Shown here piece by piece: positions 17,067-25,918 of a stretch of DNA of 64,000 nt (positions are counted from its first letter, which is position 1; each line of letters begins with the position of its first letter). The notes under the pieces are model-generated. The model saw only the letters and a list, made by a program, of their open reading frames with translations, was not told the DNA's origin and searched no databases. Origin of the DNA: Zoogloea sp. LCSB751 (GTDB lineage: Bacteria > Pseudomonadota > Gammaproteobacteria > Burkholderiales > Rhodocyclaceae); contig NZ_MWUM01000004.1 in NCBI RefSeq assembly GCF_002028455.1, positions 62,001-126,000 on the forward strand, read 5' to 3'. The position numbers and the translations under genes were made by a program.

Positions 17067-17987
17067 GTGGATAGCGTGAACGGCTTCATGGTGTTTGTGC
17101 AGGTCGCCGAGACGCGCAGCTTCGTCGCGGCCGGTCGCTTGCTGGGCGTATCGGCATCCGCCGTCGGCAAGAGCGTCTCGCGGCTGGAAGAAAAGCTCGG
17201 CGTGCGCCTGTTCCACCGCAGCACGCGCAGCGTCTCGCTGACGGCCGAAGGCACGTTGTTCCTGGAGCGCAGCCGCCGCATCCTGGCCGAGATCGAGGCG
17301 GCGGAACTGGAGTTGTCGCAGGCGACGTCGGCACCGCGCGGCCGGCTGCGGGTCAGCCTTCCCCTGGTCAGTTCGCTGGTGCTGCCGGTGCTCGGCGAGT
17401 TCATGCGCGACTACCCGGCCATCGAGCTGGACCTGGACTTCACCGACCGGCTGGTTGATGTAATCGACGAAGGTTTTGACGCCGTCGTCCGGACCGGCGA
17501 CCCGGCAGACTCGCGCCTGTCAGCGCGCCGGCTGGGGGCTTTCCGCTCGTTGGTGGTCGCCTCGCCCGACTACCTGGCGCGGCGGGGCACGCCGAAGGTG
17601 CCTGCCGACTTGCTGCAACACGCCTGCCTGCACTACCGCTTTCCCAACAGCGGCAAGCTGGAACCCTGGGCGCTGCGACAGGCGCCCGGCGAGCCGGAGC
17701 TGCCGTTGCCCACCTCGATGATCTGCAACAACATCGAGACGCGGGTGTGCTTTGCACTGCAGGGATTGGGGATCACCTATCTGCCGGACTTCGCGATCAG
17801 GGAGCAGCTGGCGGATGGACGCTTGCGTGCCGTTCTGACGGAGCACGTGGAGCGCACCGGGGTCTTCCACGTGCTCTGGCCAGCCAGCAAACATCCCTCG
17901 CCCAAGGTCCGCGCCTTCGTCGATTTCCTGTGCGCCCGGGTGTTCCCGTCCTCGGAAACCAAGCAGCCAACCCGAAGCAGACGGTGA
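17067..17987 (+). CDS. LysR-family regulator (AaeR/DmlR-like)
   Basis: A 306-residue transcription factor with the N-terminal helix-turn-helix SFVAAGRLLGVSASAVGKSV and a LysR substrate-binding domain. The phrase FDAVVRTGDPADSRLSARRLG is typical of the large AaeR/DmlR/YhjC group. It starts with GTG at 17067, GGAG seven bases upstream. It faces the esterase-MFS pair across a 115-base gap with an inverted repeat, so it is the probable regulator of that pair. The ligand is unknown. Confidence 0.87.
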   Translation: MDSVNGFMVFVQVAETRSFVAAGRLLGVSASAVGKSVSRLEEKLGVRLFHRSTRSVSLTAEGTLFLERSRRILAEIEAAELELSQATSAPRGRLRVSLPLVSSLVLPVLGEFMRDYPAIELDLDFTDRLVDVIDEGFDAVVRTGDPADSRLSARRLGAFRSLVVASPDYLARRGTPKVPADLLQHACLHYRFPNSGKLEPWALRQAPGEPELPLPTSMICNNIETRVCFALQGLGITYLPDFAIREQLADGRLRAVLTEHVERTGVFHVLWPASKHPSPKVRAFVDFLCARVFPSSETKQPTRSRR

Positions 17988-18039
17988 GCTTTCGGGTTGC
18001 ACTGCTGTCGCAGTTCACTTGATGATGTAGCGGGTGAAC

Positions 18040-18738
18040 TCAGTCCGCCTGGCTCGCTGGTAAAGGAAAACCGCTTTCCAGCAGCGACACCAACCCATCC
18101 ACGGTGGTTTCCGCCTGCCTGATTGAATCGGCCAGCCGCCGATCGGCGAACTCGTCGTACTCAATGGACGTGCCGTGGACGTCGGTTACGCCGATGTAGG
18201 CGAATGCCGTGCGAACCGATGCCTCCACATGGTTGCGGTCGGCCATGCGTCCACCCGGCTGGTATCCATAGTCACCTCGCGAGGAGAGGATGACCAGGCG
18301 CTTGCCGGCATTCGCCAGCAGCGGCCAGTAAGGCTCGCCGTCCCGGTTCCGATCGAACCCGAAGGTACGCCCCACGCGCACGATATTGTCGATGTAGGCC
18401 TTGAATTGTGCCGGCGGCCCGAAGTTATACATCGGGACACCCGCGACGATGAGGTCGGCCTGTAGCAGCTCGTCGATCAGCGTATCGCTGATACGCAGTT
18501 CCTCGTGCATCCAGGGCTCACGCACTTGTTCGGACGTGAACGCGGCATGTATCCACTGGCCGGTAACAGGCGGCGGTGGTTCCTGGCCGACGTCGCGGTA
18601 GATCACTTTCGTCTCGGGATGAAGTGCCGTCCATTGCCGGACAAAACGCGCCGTAAGCCGGCGCGTGTGCGACCCATGGGGCGTCGTGTCGGAACCGCCG
18701 GGACGGGCGCTGGCGTCGATGTGCAAAAGCGTGGTCAT
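18040..18738 (-). CDS. azoR: FMN-dependent NADH-azoreductase / NAD(P)H quinone reductase
   Basis: A 232-residue flavodoxin-fold reductase that would reduce azo bonds and quinones with two electrons. Visible features are the FMN-phosphate loop after the first strand (LLHIDASARPGGSDT), the flavin-contact strand AGVPMYNFGPPAQFKAYIDN and the second contact LSSRGDYGYQPGG. These match the AzoR/AcpD family closely. The start is the ATG at 18738, with GGAG nine bases upstream; an ATG at 18753 lacks a site. A GcvA-like LysR gene is divergent and probably controls it. Confidence 0.88.
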   Translation of the reverse strand: MTTLLHIDASARPGGSDTTPHGSHTRRLTARFVRQWTALHPETKVIYRDVGQEPPPPVTGQWIHAAFTSEQVREPWMHEELRISDTLIDELLQADLIVAGVPMYNFGPPAQFKAYIDNIVRVGRTFGFDRNRDGEPYWPLLANAGKRLVILSSRGDYGYQPGGRMADRNHVEASVRTAFAYIGVTDVHGTSIEYDEFADRRLADSIRQAETTVDGLVSLLESGFPLPASQAD

Positions 18739-18824
18739 GTCTGAAGGCTCCATACAGATGAATAAAAATTAGTGGTACGGAGTTTCAATGGAACGCTAAT
18801 CGGAGACAAACGATTATTTTTGAA

Positions 18825-18853
18825 TCAATGGATGATATGAGATCATCCATTGA
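18825..18853. promoter_or_regulatory. Perfect 12-bp inverted repeat overlapping a LysR start codon
   Basis: TCAATGGATGAT and ATCATCCATTGA flank a five-base centre. The core contains T-N11-A (T18833, A18845), as expected for a LysR-type box. The right arm ends in the first ATG of the regulator, so occupancy could block its own translation start or transcription. It is 87 bases upstream of azoR. Confidence 0.65.
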
Positions 18854-18858
18854 TGGTG

Positions 18859-19809
18859 ATGCGACTCCCCTCCCTCAGTGCTTTGCGTGCCTTCGAAGCG
18901 GCGGCACGTCTGCGTAGTTTCAAGAAGGCCGCAGAAGAACTGGCCGTCACGGGAACGGCGATCAGCCACCGCATTCGCGTGCTGGAGGAATACCTCGAAC
19001 GCCCCTTGTTCTTGCGTAAGGTACGCGCAGTCGAGCTGACCCCGAACGGGCAGGTCTTGCTCGCGGCGGTCAGTAGTGGCTTCCAGACCATCGCCGCGGC
19101 GATCGAACAGGTACGCCAACCTCGCCGTGCATCGGTGACGCTATCGGCGACGCCTGCCTTCGCCACCAAATGGCTGGTACCTAAGCTGGCTGCATTCCAG
19201 GCTGCACATCCCGGTATCGATCTGCACGTCCATGCCTCCAACGAGCCCGTTGATCTGAATGCCGGCACGGCGGACCTGGCGATCCGATACGGGCATGGCC
19301 GTTACCAGGGCGTCACGACCACCTTGCTGCTGGAGGATCGCTTCGCACCTGTAGCCAGTCCTGCCTGCTTGGCGATGATGGACAAGGATGCGTCGCAATG
19401 GCCTCTGATCCACTTCGACTGGCATCGCCCACCAGCCGTCGATCTGACCTGGAGTGCATGGGCGCACCAGACGGAACGCAAGCCATCCGACCTATCCGGC
19501 GGCATTCGCTACTCCGAGGAAAGCCACGCTATCCAGGCGGCAGTCGCGGGTCAGGGTGTCGCGCTCCTGAGCTTGCTGCTGGTCGAAGATGAACTGCGCC
19601 TGGGGCTCCTGAAGATCGTCGCAGAGCCCGTGCTCAAAGGCATGTCGTATCACCTCGTTAAATCCACTCAGCGCCCTGTTTCAGACGCGGTTTCGATGGT
19701 GGAGGACTGGCTGATTCGAGTCGCGACTACGAGCTCCATCGGCATCGGTGCAGAGGTAAACGCCACGCCAGCCGGCCATCAGGTAGCGGCGATTTACCCT
19801 GTCGCCTAA
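18859..19809 (+). CDS. LysR-family regulator of the GcvA type
   Basis: A 316-residue transcription factor that opens MRLPSLSALRAFEAAARL, the typical start of GcvA-like LysR proteins. The helix-turn-helix is SFKKAAEELAVTGTAISHRI, followed by the effector domain (VTLSATPAFATKWLVPKLAAF; DLAIRYGHGRYQGV). The ATG at 18859 is preferred on family grounds; the ATG at 18853 is also in frame and neither has a good binding site. It is divergent from azoR. The last 30 residues extend past the usual GcvA end. Confidence 0.85.
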   Translation: MRLPSLSALRAFEAAARLRSFKKAAEELAVTGTAISHRIRVLEEYLERPLFLRKVRAVELTPNGQVLLAAVSSGFQTIAAAIEQVRQPRRASVTLSATPAFATKWLVPKLAAFQAAHPGIDLHVHASNEPVDLNAGTADLAIRYGHGRYQGVTTTLLLEDRFAPVASPACLAMMDKDASQWPLIHFDWHRPPAVDLTWSAWAHQTERKPSDLSGGIRYSEESHAIQAAVAGQGVALLSLLLVEDELRLGLLKIVAEPVLKGMSYHLVKSTQRPVSDAVSMVEDWLIRVATTSSIGIGAEVNATPAGHQVAAIYPVA

Positions 19810-19985
19810 TGGGGCCAGCAACAACAAGGCTGGCGCGCAACCCATTTGAGTGGTTGTAACCACTCTACCAACCGCATGTGACGATTCCGTGCTGCTTCCA
19901 CGCACCACCGAAGTGCAAAAAGTGAGATAGAGAGCCAAGCGACGGGAAGCCGGGTCAAGTTTCAGAAAGCACCGGCATATGATGA

Positions 19986-20007
19986 ACGAACCTAAGACGA
20001 ACCTAAG
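19986..20007. repeat. Two perfect tandem copies of ACGAACCTAAG
   Basis: The 11-base unit is repeated head to tail without a spacer. An 11-base period places both copies on the same face of the helix, as for cooperative protein binding. No flanking gene start is close: the nearest upstream gene ends at 19809 and the next gene runs towards it from 20447. Confidence 0.7.
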
Positions 20008-20078
20008 CTTTTGATAAAACTTCCGTATTTAGTCTCTGTGAAGTCCGGCGAAATACCGGGATGAAGTCATGGTGAAAT

Positions 20079-20120
20079 AAAAAAACCTCCGCCCGCTCTT
20101 CGCGGGTTGGAGGTTCTTTT
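20079..20120 (-). terminator. Bidirectional-looking terminator after the small conserved gene
   Basis: AACCTCC...GGAGGTT arms (20084-20090, 20109-20115) continue inward through CCCGC / GCGGG with a bulge. On the minus strand the hairpin is followed by TTTTTTTATT. On the plus strand TTCTTTT follows. It most likely ends the gene at 20163-20447. Confidence 0.85.
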
Positions 20121-20162
20121 CATGCACCGCAGCTGAGTGCGATGCGGATGGAGCATTACGGC

Positions 20163-20447
20163 TTAGTGGTCCGCGGTGAGCTGGGCGATGAACGCTGCTT
20201 CCTTCTCGGCCGGGAACGCATGTGCAGCCATGATGCGCTGAACAGCCGTCGGGGCGCTGCTGTTGCCATCCACCGAGAACTCAATACCGATCGTGCGGCC
20301 ATTGGCGGCCAGGGTCATGAAGGCGCTACGCCAGCGTTGGGACTCGGCCAGACGCTCGCGAACTTCGTTTTCGTTGCGGATCACGACGCCCGCGGCCTTG
20401 AGGGAATCCAGAAACTCTGCGTAGGACTCGTTGCAATAACTGCCCAT
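20163..20447 (-). CDS. Small protein of unknown function
   Basis: A 94-residue protein beginning MGSYCNESYAEFLDSLKAAG. I do not recognise the family. It is soluble, mixed alpha/beta in appearance, with a charged helix (NENEVRERLAESQRWRSAF) and a strand-like segment (GRTIGIEFSVDG). The coding case is good: AGGAG lies seven bases before the ATG, a strong terminator lies just after the stop, and codon use is like the neighbours. It appears monocistronic, separated from the beta-oxidation genes by about 290 bases. Confidence 0.75.
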   Translation of the reverse strand: MGSYCNESYAEFLDSLKAAGVVIRNENEVRERLAESQRWRSAFMTLAANGRTIGIEFSVDGNSSAPTAVQRIMAAHAFPAEKEAAFIAQLTADH

Positions 20448-20673
20448 CGACTTCTCCTGTTAAATCCGGTGATCGCTCACCTGTACTCGCTTAACGCAAA
20501 CGTCAGCAAGCCGGATGACAGGATTTCAAAAAAATTTTCGGGCCTTTACCACTCAGGGGATTGCCCTGAATCAGAGACTGATCGGACTGGCCACATCGCA
20601 TCGCCCCGAGGCGATCCAGAGACCGCGATCGAGTTGCCAGCAGCGCCTCTCACCATGCTCTGAGCGACGCTGC

Positions 20674-20707
20674 GCCCACCCGGCCTGCAGGCGCAGATCG
20701 GGTGGGC
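20674..20707 (-). terminator. GC-rich hairpin downstream of the acyl-CoA dehydrogenase gene
   Basis: A perfect nine-base stem (GCCCACCCG / CGGGTGGGC), with the inner palindrome GCCTGCAGGC. It lies 34 bases beyond the acyl-CoA dehydrogenase stop on the minus strand and would close the beta-oxidation transcript. No T run follows, so termination may be factor-dependent. Confidence 0.4.
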
Positions 20708-20741
20708 TGATGCAGCAAGCGCTGCCTTATACCGATGCCGA

Positions 20742-22538
20742 TCAGGCAAACAGCTCGGCGTCGATCCCGGCTGTCGCTGCATCGCCAGCCGTCACGGTTT
20801 CTGCATAGGCGGAGGCCTGGGGCAGCAGCTGGTCCGCGTAGAAGCGGGCGGTGGCGAGTTTGTTGCGGTAAAAGATCCGGTCGCCGTCGCCGCGGGTCAG
20901 ATGGCCGGCGGCGGCCAGCGCAGTCTTGCCCATCATCCAGCCGCCGCTGACGGTGACGGCCAGGTGCAGGTAGGGCACGGCAGCGGCCAGCGCACCACCG
21001 AGACCGTTCTTGACGTTGCCGGCCAGCCATTCGGTCGCAATCGTCCACGCCTTCAGCGCGTTGCCGAGTTTGTGGCCGATGGCCTGCAGTTCCGGCTGAC
21101 CACTTGCACCCAGCGTCTTGGCGGTGGCGTGGATCTCGCCGAACACAAGCTTGACCGTAGCGCCCTGGTCGCGCATCAGCTTGCGGAACAGCAGGTCGTT
21201 GGCCTGGATGCCGGTGGTGCCCTCGTAGATCGTGGTGATGCGGGAGTCGCGCCAATGCTGGGCAGCGCCGGTTTCCTCGATGAAACCCATGCCGCCATGG
21301 ATCTGCATGCCGAGGGAAGTCACCTCGATTCCCATTTCGGTGCCGCCGCCCTTGACGATGGGAATCATCAGCTCGGCCAGGTAGAGCTTCTGCTTGCGTA
21401 CCTCGGCGTCCGGGTGCTTGTGGGCCATGTCGAGCAGGCCGGCGGTGTAATAGGTCAGCGCGCGGCAGGCTTCGACGCGGGACTTCATCAGCATCAACAT
21501 TCGGCGGACGTCCGGATGTCTGTCGATGCTCACCAGCGCCTCGCCGGTCAGTGCATCGCGGCCCTGCTTGCGATCGCGGGCATAGGCCAGTGCCTGCTGG
21601 TAGGCGCGCTCGCCGAGGGCGATGCCCTGCAGACCGACGCCGAGCCGGGCCTGGTTCATCATGATGAACATGTACTCCAGGCCCCGGTTGGCCTCGCCGA
21701 GCAGGTAGCCGACGGCACCTTCCTTGTCGCCAAAGGCCATCACGCAGGTTGGGCTGGCGTGGATGCCAAGCTTGTGCTCGATCGACACGCAATGGGCGTC
21801 GTTGCGGGCGCCCAGCGAGCCATCGGCATTCACGAGGAACTTCGGCACCAGGAACATCGAGATGCCTTTCACGCCTGCCGGCGCGTCCGGTAGCCGGGCG
21901 AGGACGAGATGCACGATGTTGTCGGTCATGTCGTGGTCGCCGTAGGTGATGAAGATCTTCTGGCCGAAGACCCGGTACGTGCCGTCGGCCTGCGGCTCGG
22001 CGCGGGAGCGGATCAGCGCCAGATCGGAACCGGCCTGAGGCTCGGTGAGATTCATCGTGCCTGTCCATTCGCCAGACACCATCTTCTCCAGATAGGTGGA
22101 CTTCAGTTCATCGCTGGCGCAGGTCAGCAGGGCTTCAACGGCACCGGTGGTCAGCAGCGGGCCGAGGGAGAAGGCCATGTTCGCCGAGCAGATCATCTCC
22201 TTGACGGCGATGCCGAGCAGGTCGGGCAGGCCCTGACCACCAAACTCGGCGGGCAGCGTAATGCCATTCCAGCCAGCGTCGCGGTACTGCTGGTAGGCCG
22301 CCTTCCAGCCTGTCGGCGTCGTCACCCCCTCGGCACCGAGCGTGCAGCCTTGCCTGTCGCCGACGTGGTTCAGCGGTGCCAGCACCTCGCCGGCGAACTT
22401 CGCAGCTTCGTCGAGAATGGCGTCGGCCAGGTCCGGCGTCGCCTCCTCGCAACCGGGCAGACGGGCGATCTCGTTGAAAGCAGCCAGTTCGTCCATGACG
22501 AAGCGCATGTCCTTGATCGGGGCGCGGTAATCGGTCAT
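20742..22538 (-). CDS. Acyl-CoA dehydrogenase (long form with C-terminal DmdC-like domain)
   Basis: An FAD enzyme that makes the trans-2 double bond of acyl-CoA in beta-oxidation. At 598 residues it belongs to the enlarged class with an extra C-terminal domain (FLGGALAA-type region after residue 470), as in DmdC and fadE-like enzymes of betaproteobacteria. Visible motifs are NLTEPQAGSDLA (FAD/substrate loop), GQKIFITYGDHD, GGMGFIEETGAAQHWRDSRI and the IYEGTTGIQANDL signature near the catalytic base. AGGAG precedes the ATG at 22538; a PsrA-type half-perfect operator lies 16 bases further upstream. It is the most downstream gene of the fatty-acid locus, about 160 bases after the flavin oxidoreductase, and may have its own promoter. 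Confidence 0.93.
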   Translation of the reverse strand: MTDYRAPIKDMRFVMDELAAFNEIARLPGCEEATPDLADAILDEAAKFAGEVLAPLNHVGDRQGCTLGAEGVTTPTGWKAAYQQYRDAGWNGITLPAEFGGQGLPDLLGIAVKEMICSANMAFSLGPLLTTGAVEALLTCASDELKSTYLEKMVSGEWTGTMNLTEPQAGSDLALIRSRAEPQADGTYRVFGQKIFITYGDHDMTDNIVHLVLARLPDAPAGVKGISMFLVPKFLVNADGSLGARNDAHCVSIEHKLGIHASPTCVMAFGDKEGAVGYLLGEANRGLEYMFIMMNQARLGVGLQGIALGERAYQQALAYARDRKQGRDALTGEALVSIDRHPDVRRMLMLMKSRVEACRALTYYTAGLLDMAHKHPDAEVRKQKLYLAELMIPIVKGGGTEMGIEVTSLGMQIHGGMGFIEETGAAQHWRDSRITTIYEGTTGIQANDLLFRKLMRDQGATVKLVFGEIHATAKTLGASGQPELQAIGHKLGNALKAWTIATEWLAGNVKNGLGGALAAAVPYLHLAVTVSGGWMMGKTALAAAGHLTRGDGDRIFYRNKLATARFYADQLLPQASAYAETVTAGDAATAGIDAELFA

Positions 22539-22554
22539 TTCATTCTCCTTGGTC

Positions 22555-22566
22555 AATCGTTCGTTT
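22555..22566. promoter_or_regulatory. PsrA-like operator upstream of the acyl-CoA dehydrogenase gene
   Basis: AATCGTTCGTTT matches the AAAC-N4-GTTT pattern with one mismatch in the left arm and has a flanking C before it. The same motif, without mismatch, occurs twice upstream of fadL (31542 and 31720). It lies 16 bases from the start codon. Confidence 0.45.
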
Positions 22567-22701
22567 TAATTTGAAGGCGTAATCGGTTCAGCCCTGCGCC
22601 GCCATGCGGCGGCCGGGAACAAGATGTGTAGTCGGTAGTGCGTGCGGAGTCCCGACCGCCCCAACCCGATCTGGCGTCGGCTCAGCGATGCGGGACGGAG
22701 G

Positions 22702-23649
22702 TCAGAAGGCTTTGGCCAGGAGGTCGGCCTTTGCCGCCAGGTATTCGCGCTTCATCCGGGCAATGACGTTGGCAGCCGGCAATACGTCGTCGATGGTGCC
22801 AACGCCCTGCCCTGCCCCCCAGATGTCGCGCCAGGCCTTGGCATCGCTGTCTTTGCCGAAGCTCATGGCGCTCTTGTCGCGAACCGGCAGATCTTCCGGG
22901 TTGAGTCCGGCGGCGAGGATGCTCTTCTTGAGATAGTTGCCGTGCACACCGGTGAAGTAAGGTGTGTAGACCACGTCCTGGGCCGTGGATTCGAGCAGCG
23001 CCTGCTTGTAGGCGTCGGCGGCGTTGGCCTCCTCCGTCGCGATGAAGCGCGAGCCGATGTAGGCGAAATCGGCCCCCAGCGCCTGCGCGGCCAGGATGCT
23101 GGAGCCGTTGGTGATGGCGCCGGACAGCGCAATCGGACCGTCGTAGAACTTGCGGATCTCACCGACCAGCGCGAAGGGACTCAGGGTGCCGGCGTGACCG
23201 CCCGCGCCGGCGCAGACCAGGATCAAGCCGTCGACGCCGGCCTCCAGCGCCTTCTCCGCATGGCGCACGCTGATCACGTCATGAAAGACCAAGCCGCCGT
23301 ACGCATGCACCTGCGGCACGATGCGGGTCGGTGCCGACAGGCTGGTGATGACCAGCGGCACCTCGTGCTTCACACACAGGGCCATGTCGTGCTCCAGCCG
23401 CGTGTTCGACGGGTGGATGATCTGGTTAACCGCGAAGGGTGCAGCCGCCGGGCTGTCCGCCAGCGTGGCGTTGATGCGCGTCAGCCAGTCGTCGAGCAGA
23501 GCCTGCGGGCGCGCGTTCAGCGCTGGAAAGGAGCCGATGACGCCGCTGCGGCACTGGGCGATGACCAGATCAGGATTGGAGACGATGAACATCGGCGCGC
23601 AGATCACCGGCAGCGCGAGGTTCTTGTTCAACGAAGCGGGAATCGACAT
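22702..23649 (-). CDS. NAD(P)H-dependent flavin oxidoreductase, nitronate-monooxygenase family
   Basis: A 315-residue TIM-barrel FMN protein of the 2-nitropropane dioxygenase-like family. Motifs are ALPVICAPMFIVSNPDLV at the N-terminus, the FMN phosphate region GLILVCAGAGGHAGTLSPFAL, and LGADFAYIGSRFIATEEA. In many bacteria this gene sits in fatty-acid or acyl-CoA gene clusters, where its real substrate is unsettled; some relatives are enoyl reductase (FabK-like) enzymes. The ATG follows directly on the acyl-CoA synthetase stop (TGAATG), so translation is coupled. Confidence 0.87.
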   Translation of the reverse strand: MSIPASLNKNLALPVICAPMFIVSNPDLVIAQCRSGVIGSFPALNARPQALLDDWLTRINATLADSPAAAPFAVNQIIHPSNTRLEHDMALCVKHEVPLVITSLSAPTRIVPQVHAYGGLVFHDVISVRHAEKALEAGVDGLILVCAGAGGHAGTLSPFALVGEIRKFYDGPIALSGAITNGSSILAAQALGADFAYIGSRFIATEEANAADAYKQALLESTAQDVVYTPYFTGVHGNYLKKSILAAGLNPEDLPVRDKSAMSFGKDSDAKAWRDIWGAGQGVGTIDDVLPAANVIARMKREYLAAKADLLAKAF

Positions 23650-25320
23650 TCAGGCAGCCTCCTTCAGCGCACGCCGCAGAATCTTGCCAACGTTGGTGCG
23701 CGGCAGGTCGTCGCGGAATTCCACGTGTTTGGGTACTTTGTAGCCGGTCAGCACCGTACGGCAGTGCTCGATCAGCGCTTTCTCGGTCAATGCCGGGTCC
23801 TTGCGGACAACGAAGATCTTCACCGCCTCGCCGGAATGCTCGTCGGCAACGCCGATTGCCGCCACATCGCCGACGCCCGGGTGCATCGCCACCGCCTCCT
23901 CGACCTCGTTGGGATACACGTTGAAGCCGGACACCAGGATCATGTCCTTCTTCCGGTCCACCAGGAAGACGAAGCCCTGCTTGTCCACGTAGCCCATGTC
24001 CCCGGTGCGCAGGAAACCGTCCGGATGAAAGGCGTTGGCGGTTTCCTCAGGGCGCTGCCAGTAGCCCTTCATCACCTGCGGACCGCGGATGCAGATCTCG
24101 CCGACCTGGGTGATCGGTACTTCGGTCCCGGCGTCGTCGCGGATCGAAATCTCGGTGGACGAGATCGGCAGGCCGATCGCCCCGTTGAAGCCGTCCATGT
24201 CGAGGGGGTTGATGGTTGCCGCCGGCGAAGTCTCGGTCAGCCCGTAGGCCTGCAGCAGCGGCGTGCCGGTGATCTGGCGCCAGCGCTCCGCCACTGGCGC
24301 CTGCACGGCCATGCCGCCGCCGAGGGTGACACGCATGGTCGAGAAATCCAGCTTGGCGAAATCCGGGTTGTTGAGCAGCGCATTGAACAGCGTATTGACG
24401 CCGGTAAACACGCTCACCGGGTATTTCGACCATTCCTTCACGAAACCCGGGATGTCGCGGGGATTGGCGATCAGCAGGTTCGTTGCGCCGATCATCAGGA
24501 AGGTCAGGCAGTTCGCCGTCAGCGCGAAGACGTGGTACAGCGGCAAGGCCGTGACGATGATCTCCTGCCCTTCGCGCACCGCAGGGCGGATCCAGTTGTA
24601 GGCCTGGGTGACGTTCGAGGTGATGTTGGCGTGGGTCAGCATCGCGCCTTTGGAAACGCCGGTCGTGCCGCCGGTGTATTGCAGGAAGGCCAGATCCTGC
24701 TGGCCGAGCGGCACCGGCTTGAAGCGCTGGCGCTGGCGCTGGCCGATGGCGAGGGCGGAGCTGAAGCCGATCGCCGTCGGGATGGTCCACGCCGGCACCA
24801 TCTTCCTCACGCGGCGGACGACCAGATTGACCAGCGCCCCCTTCACTGCACCCAGCATCTCGCCCATCGGCGTGACGATGACGTGGCGCAGCGCGGTCGT
24901 CCTGGGCAGCACCTGCTCCAGCGTATGGGCGAAGTTCTCGACGATGACGATGGCCGCTGCGCCGGAGTCCTTGAGCTGATGCTCCAGTTCCCGCGGGGTG
25001 TATAGCGGATTGCAATTGACCACCACGCAGCCGGCCCGCAAGGTGCCGAACAGGGCCACCGGGTATTGCAGCAGGTTCGGCATCATCAGCGCGACGCGGT
25101 CGCCCTTTTGCAGCCCCCGCGACTGCAGCCAACCAGCAAAGGCAAGGGACGCCTCGTCGAGCTGGCGATAAGTCATCTCCTTGCCCATGCTGATGTAGGC
25201 AACCTTGTCCGCGTAGGTCTTGCATGCGTTCTCGAGCAGCGCGACCAGCGATGGGATGTGTTCGATGTCGATGTCCGCCGGGATGCCCACCGGGTAGCTT
25301 TGTAGCCAGATTCTGTCCAT
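23650..25320 (-). CDS. fadD: Long-chain acyl-CoA synthetase (AMP-forming)
   Basis: It activates fatty acids to acyl-CoA with ATP, the entry step of beta-oxidation, at the inner face of the membrane. The protein has 556 residues. The AMP-binding motif is [17 protein letters not shown]5 is [11 protein letters not shown], the FACS signature is [22 protein letters not shown], and the C-terminal catalytic lysine lies in [10 protein letters not shown]. These place it with FadD-type enzymes. The start is the ATG at 25320, with AGGAG seven bases upstream. It follows the chalcone-isomerase-like gene by 22 bases. Confidence 0.94.
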   Translation of the reverse strand: MDRIWLQSYPVGIPADIDIEHIPSLVALLENACKTYADKVAYISMGKEMTYRQLDEASLAFAGWLQSRGLQKGDRVALMMPNLLQYPVALFGTLRAGCVVVNCNPLYTPRELEHQLKDSGAAAIVIVENFAHTLEQVLPRTTALRHVIVTPMGEMLGAVKGALVNLVVRRVRKMVPAWTIPTAIGFSSALAIGQRQRQRFKPVPLGQQDLAFLQYTGGTTGVSKGAMLTHANITSNVTQAYNWIRPAVREGQEIIVTALPLYHVFALTANCLTFLMIGATNLLIANPRDIPGFVKEWSKYPVSVFTGVNTLFNALLNNPDFAKLDFSTMRVTLGGGMAVQAPVAERWRQITGTPLLQAYGLTETSPAATINPLDMDGFNGAIGLPISSTEISIRDDAGTEVPITQVGEICIRGPQVMKGYWQRPEETANAFHPDGFLRTGDMGYVDKQGFVFLVDRKKDMILVSGFNVYPNEVEEAVAMHPGVGDVAAIGVADEHSGEAVKIFVVRKDPALTEKALIEHCRTVLTGYKVPKHVEFRDDLPRTNVGKILRRALKEAA

Positions 25321-25342
25321 GTCTGTCTCCTCGGCTGGCCGG

Positions 25343-25918
25343 TCAGTTGCCGAGCAGCGCTTTCTTGAGCCCGGCATCCGCGGGCTTGTCGCCAAGCCAG
25401 ACCTTCAGCAAAGCCTTGGCGAACGCGCCGCCGGCGACCTTGCCGCGGGGCTCGCCGTTGACGCTCAGCGCCACGCCATCGCCGCTGAAATCGAGGGCCA
25501 CGCTGTCGCCCTCGTGCACCTTGCCGAGGCCGCGCATCAGGCTGCCGAACTGTTCGGACTGGGGCTTCACGGCTTCCAGCTCGGCGGGCGTGTTGTTGTG
25601 GGCCAGCCCTTCCTCCAGCGCCGAGTGCAGCGTGTCGGCGCTGATGTCGCGCAGCAGGCGCAGATTCATTCGCCGCGGTGTGGTGGCGTCGATCAGCGCA
25701 GCGGCCGTGCCGGTTTTCTGCGGTGCGTACAGCGCGCCGACATAGAGCTTGATGAACAGCTTGCTGCGCAGGCCGGCGCCGTTCAGCACCAGCTCGCTGT
25801 TGCCGACGCGGGCCCGCTCGTCGATCTTGATGCCGGCGACTTCCGCGGCGTGTAGCCCGGGCGAGGCCAGCAGGGCCGCCAGCAAGGCGGCCCCGGCGAA
25901 ACGATGAAATTGACTCAT
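25343..25918 (-). CDS. Exported chalcone-isomerase-like protein
   Basis: A 191-residue protein with a signal peptide ([18 protein letters not shown] ... LHA, cleavage near residue 24) and a fold of the bacterial chalcone-isomerase-like group ([54 protein letters not shown]). Fatty-acid-binding relatives of this fold (FAP proteins) exist in plants, so a periplasmic lipid carrier role is a reasonable inference from this locus; no catalytic assignment is made. The ATG overlaps the thioesterase stop by four bases. Confidence 0.82.
   Translation of the reverse strand: MSQFHRFAGAALLAALLASPGLHAAEVAGIKIDERARVGNSELVLNGAGLRSKLFIKLYVGALYAPQKTGTAAALIDATTPRRMNLRLLRDISADTLHSALEEGLAHNNTPAELEAVKPQSEQFGSLMRGLGKVHEGDSVALDFSGDGVALSVNGEPRGKVAGGAFAKALLKVWLGDKPADAGLKKALLGN

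Larger units (their letters stand above)
19810..20162. other. 353-base gap between LysR and a small conserved gene
   Basis: No supported gene. It contains a perfect 11-bp tandem repeat at 19986-20007 and a strong hairpin terminator at 20079-20120. The rest is A/T-richer than the surroundings and has no recognised motif. Confidence 0.5.

Noticed and set aside
22642..25005. Very long open frame on the plus strand opposite the flavin oxidoreductase and acyl-CoA synthetase genes
   Set aside because: The minus-strand genes have clear family motifs. The antisense frame is an effect of high G+C codon use, with no ribosome binding site or recognisable domain.
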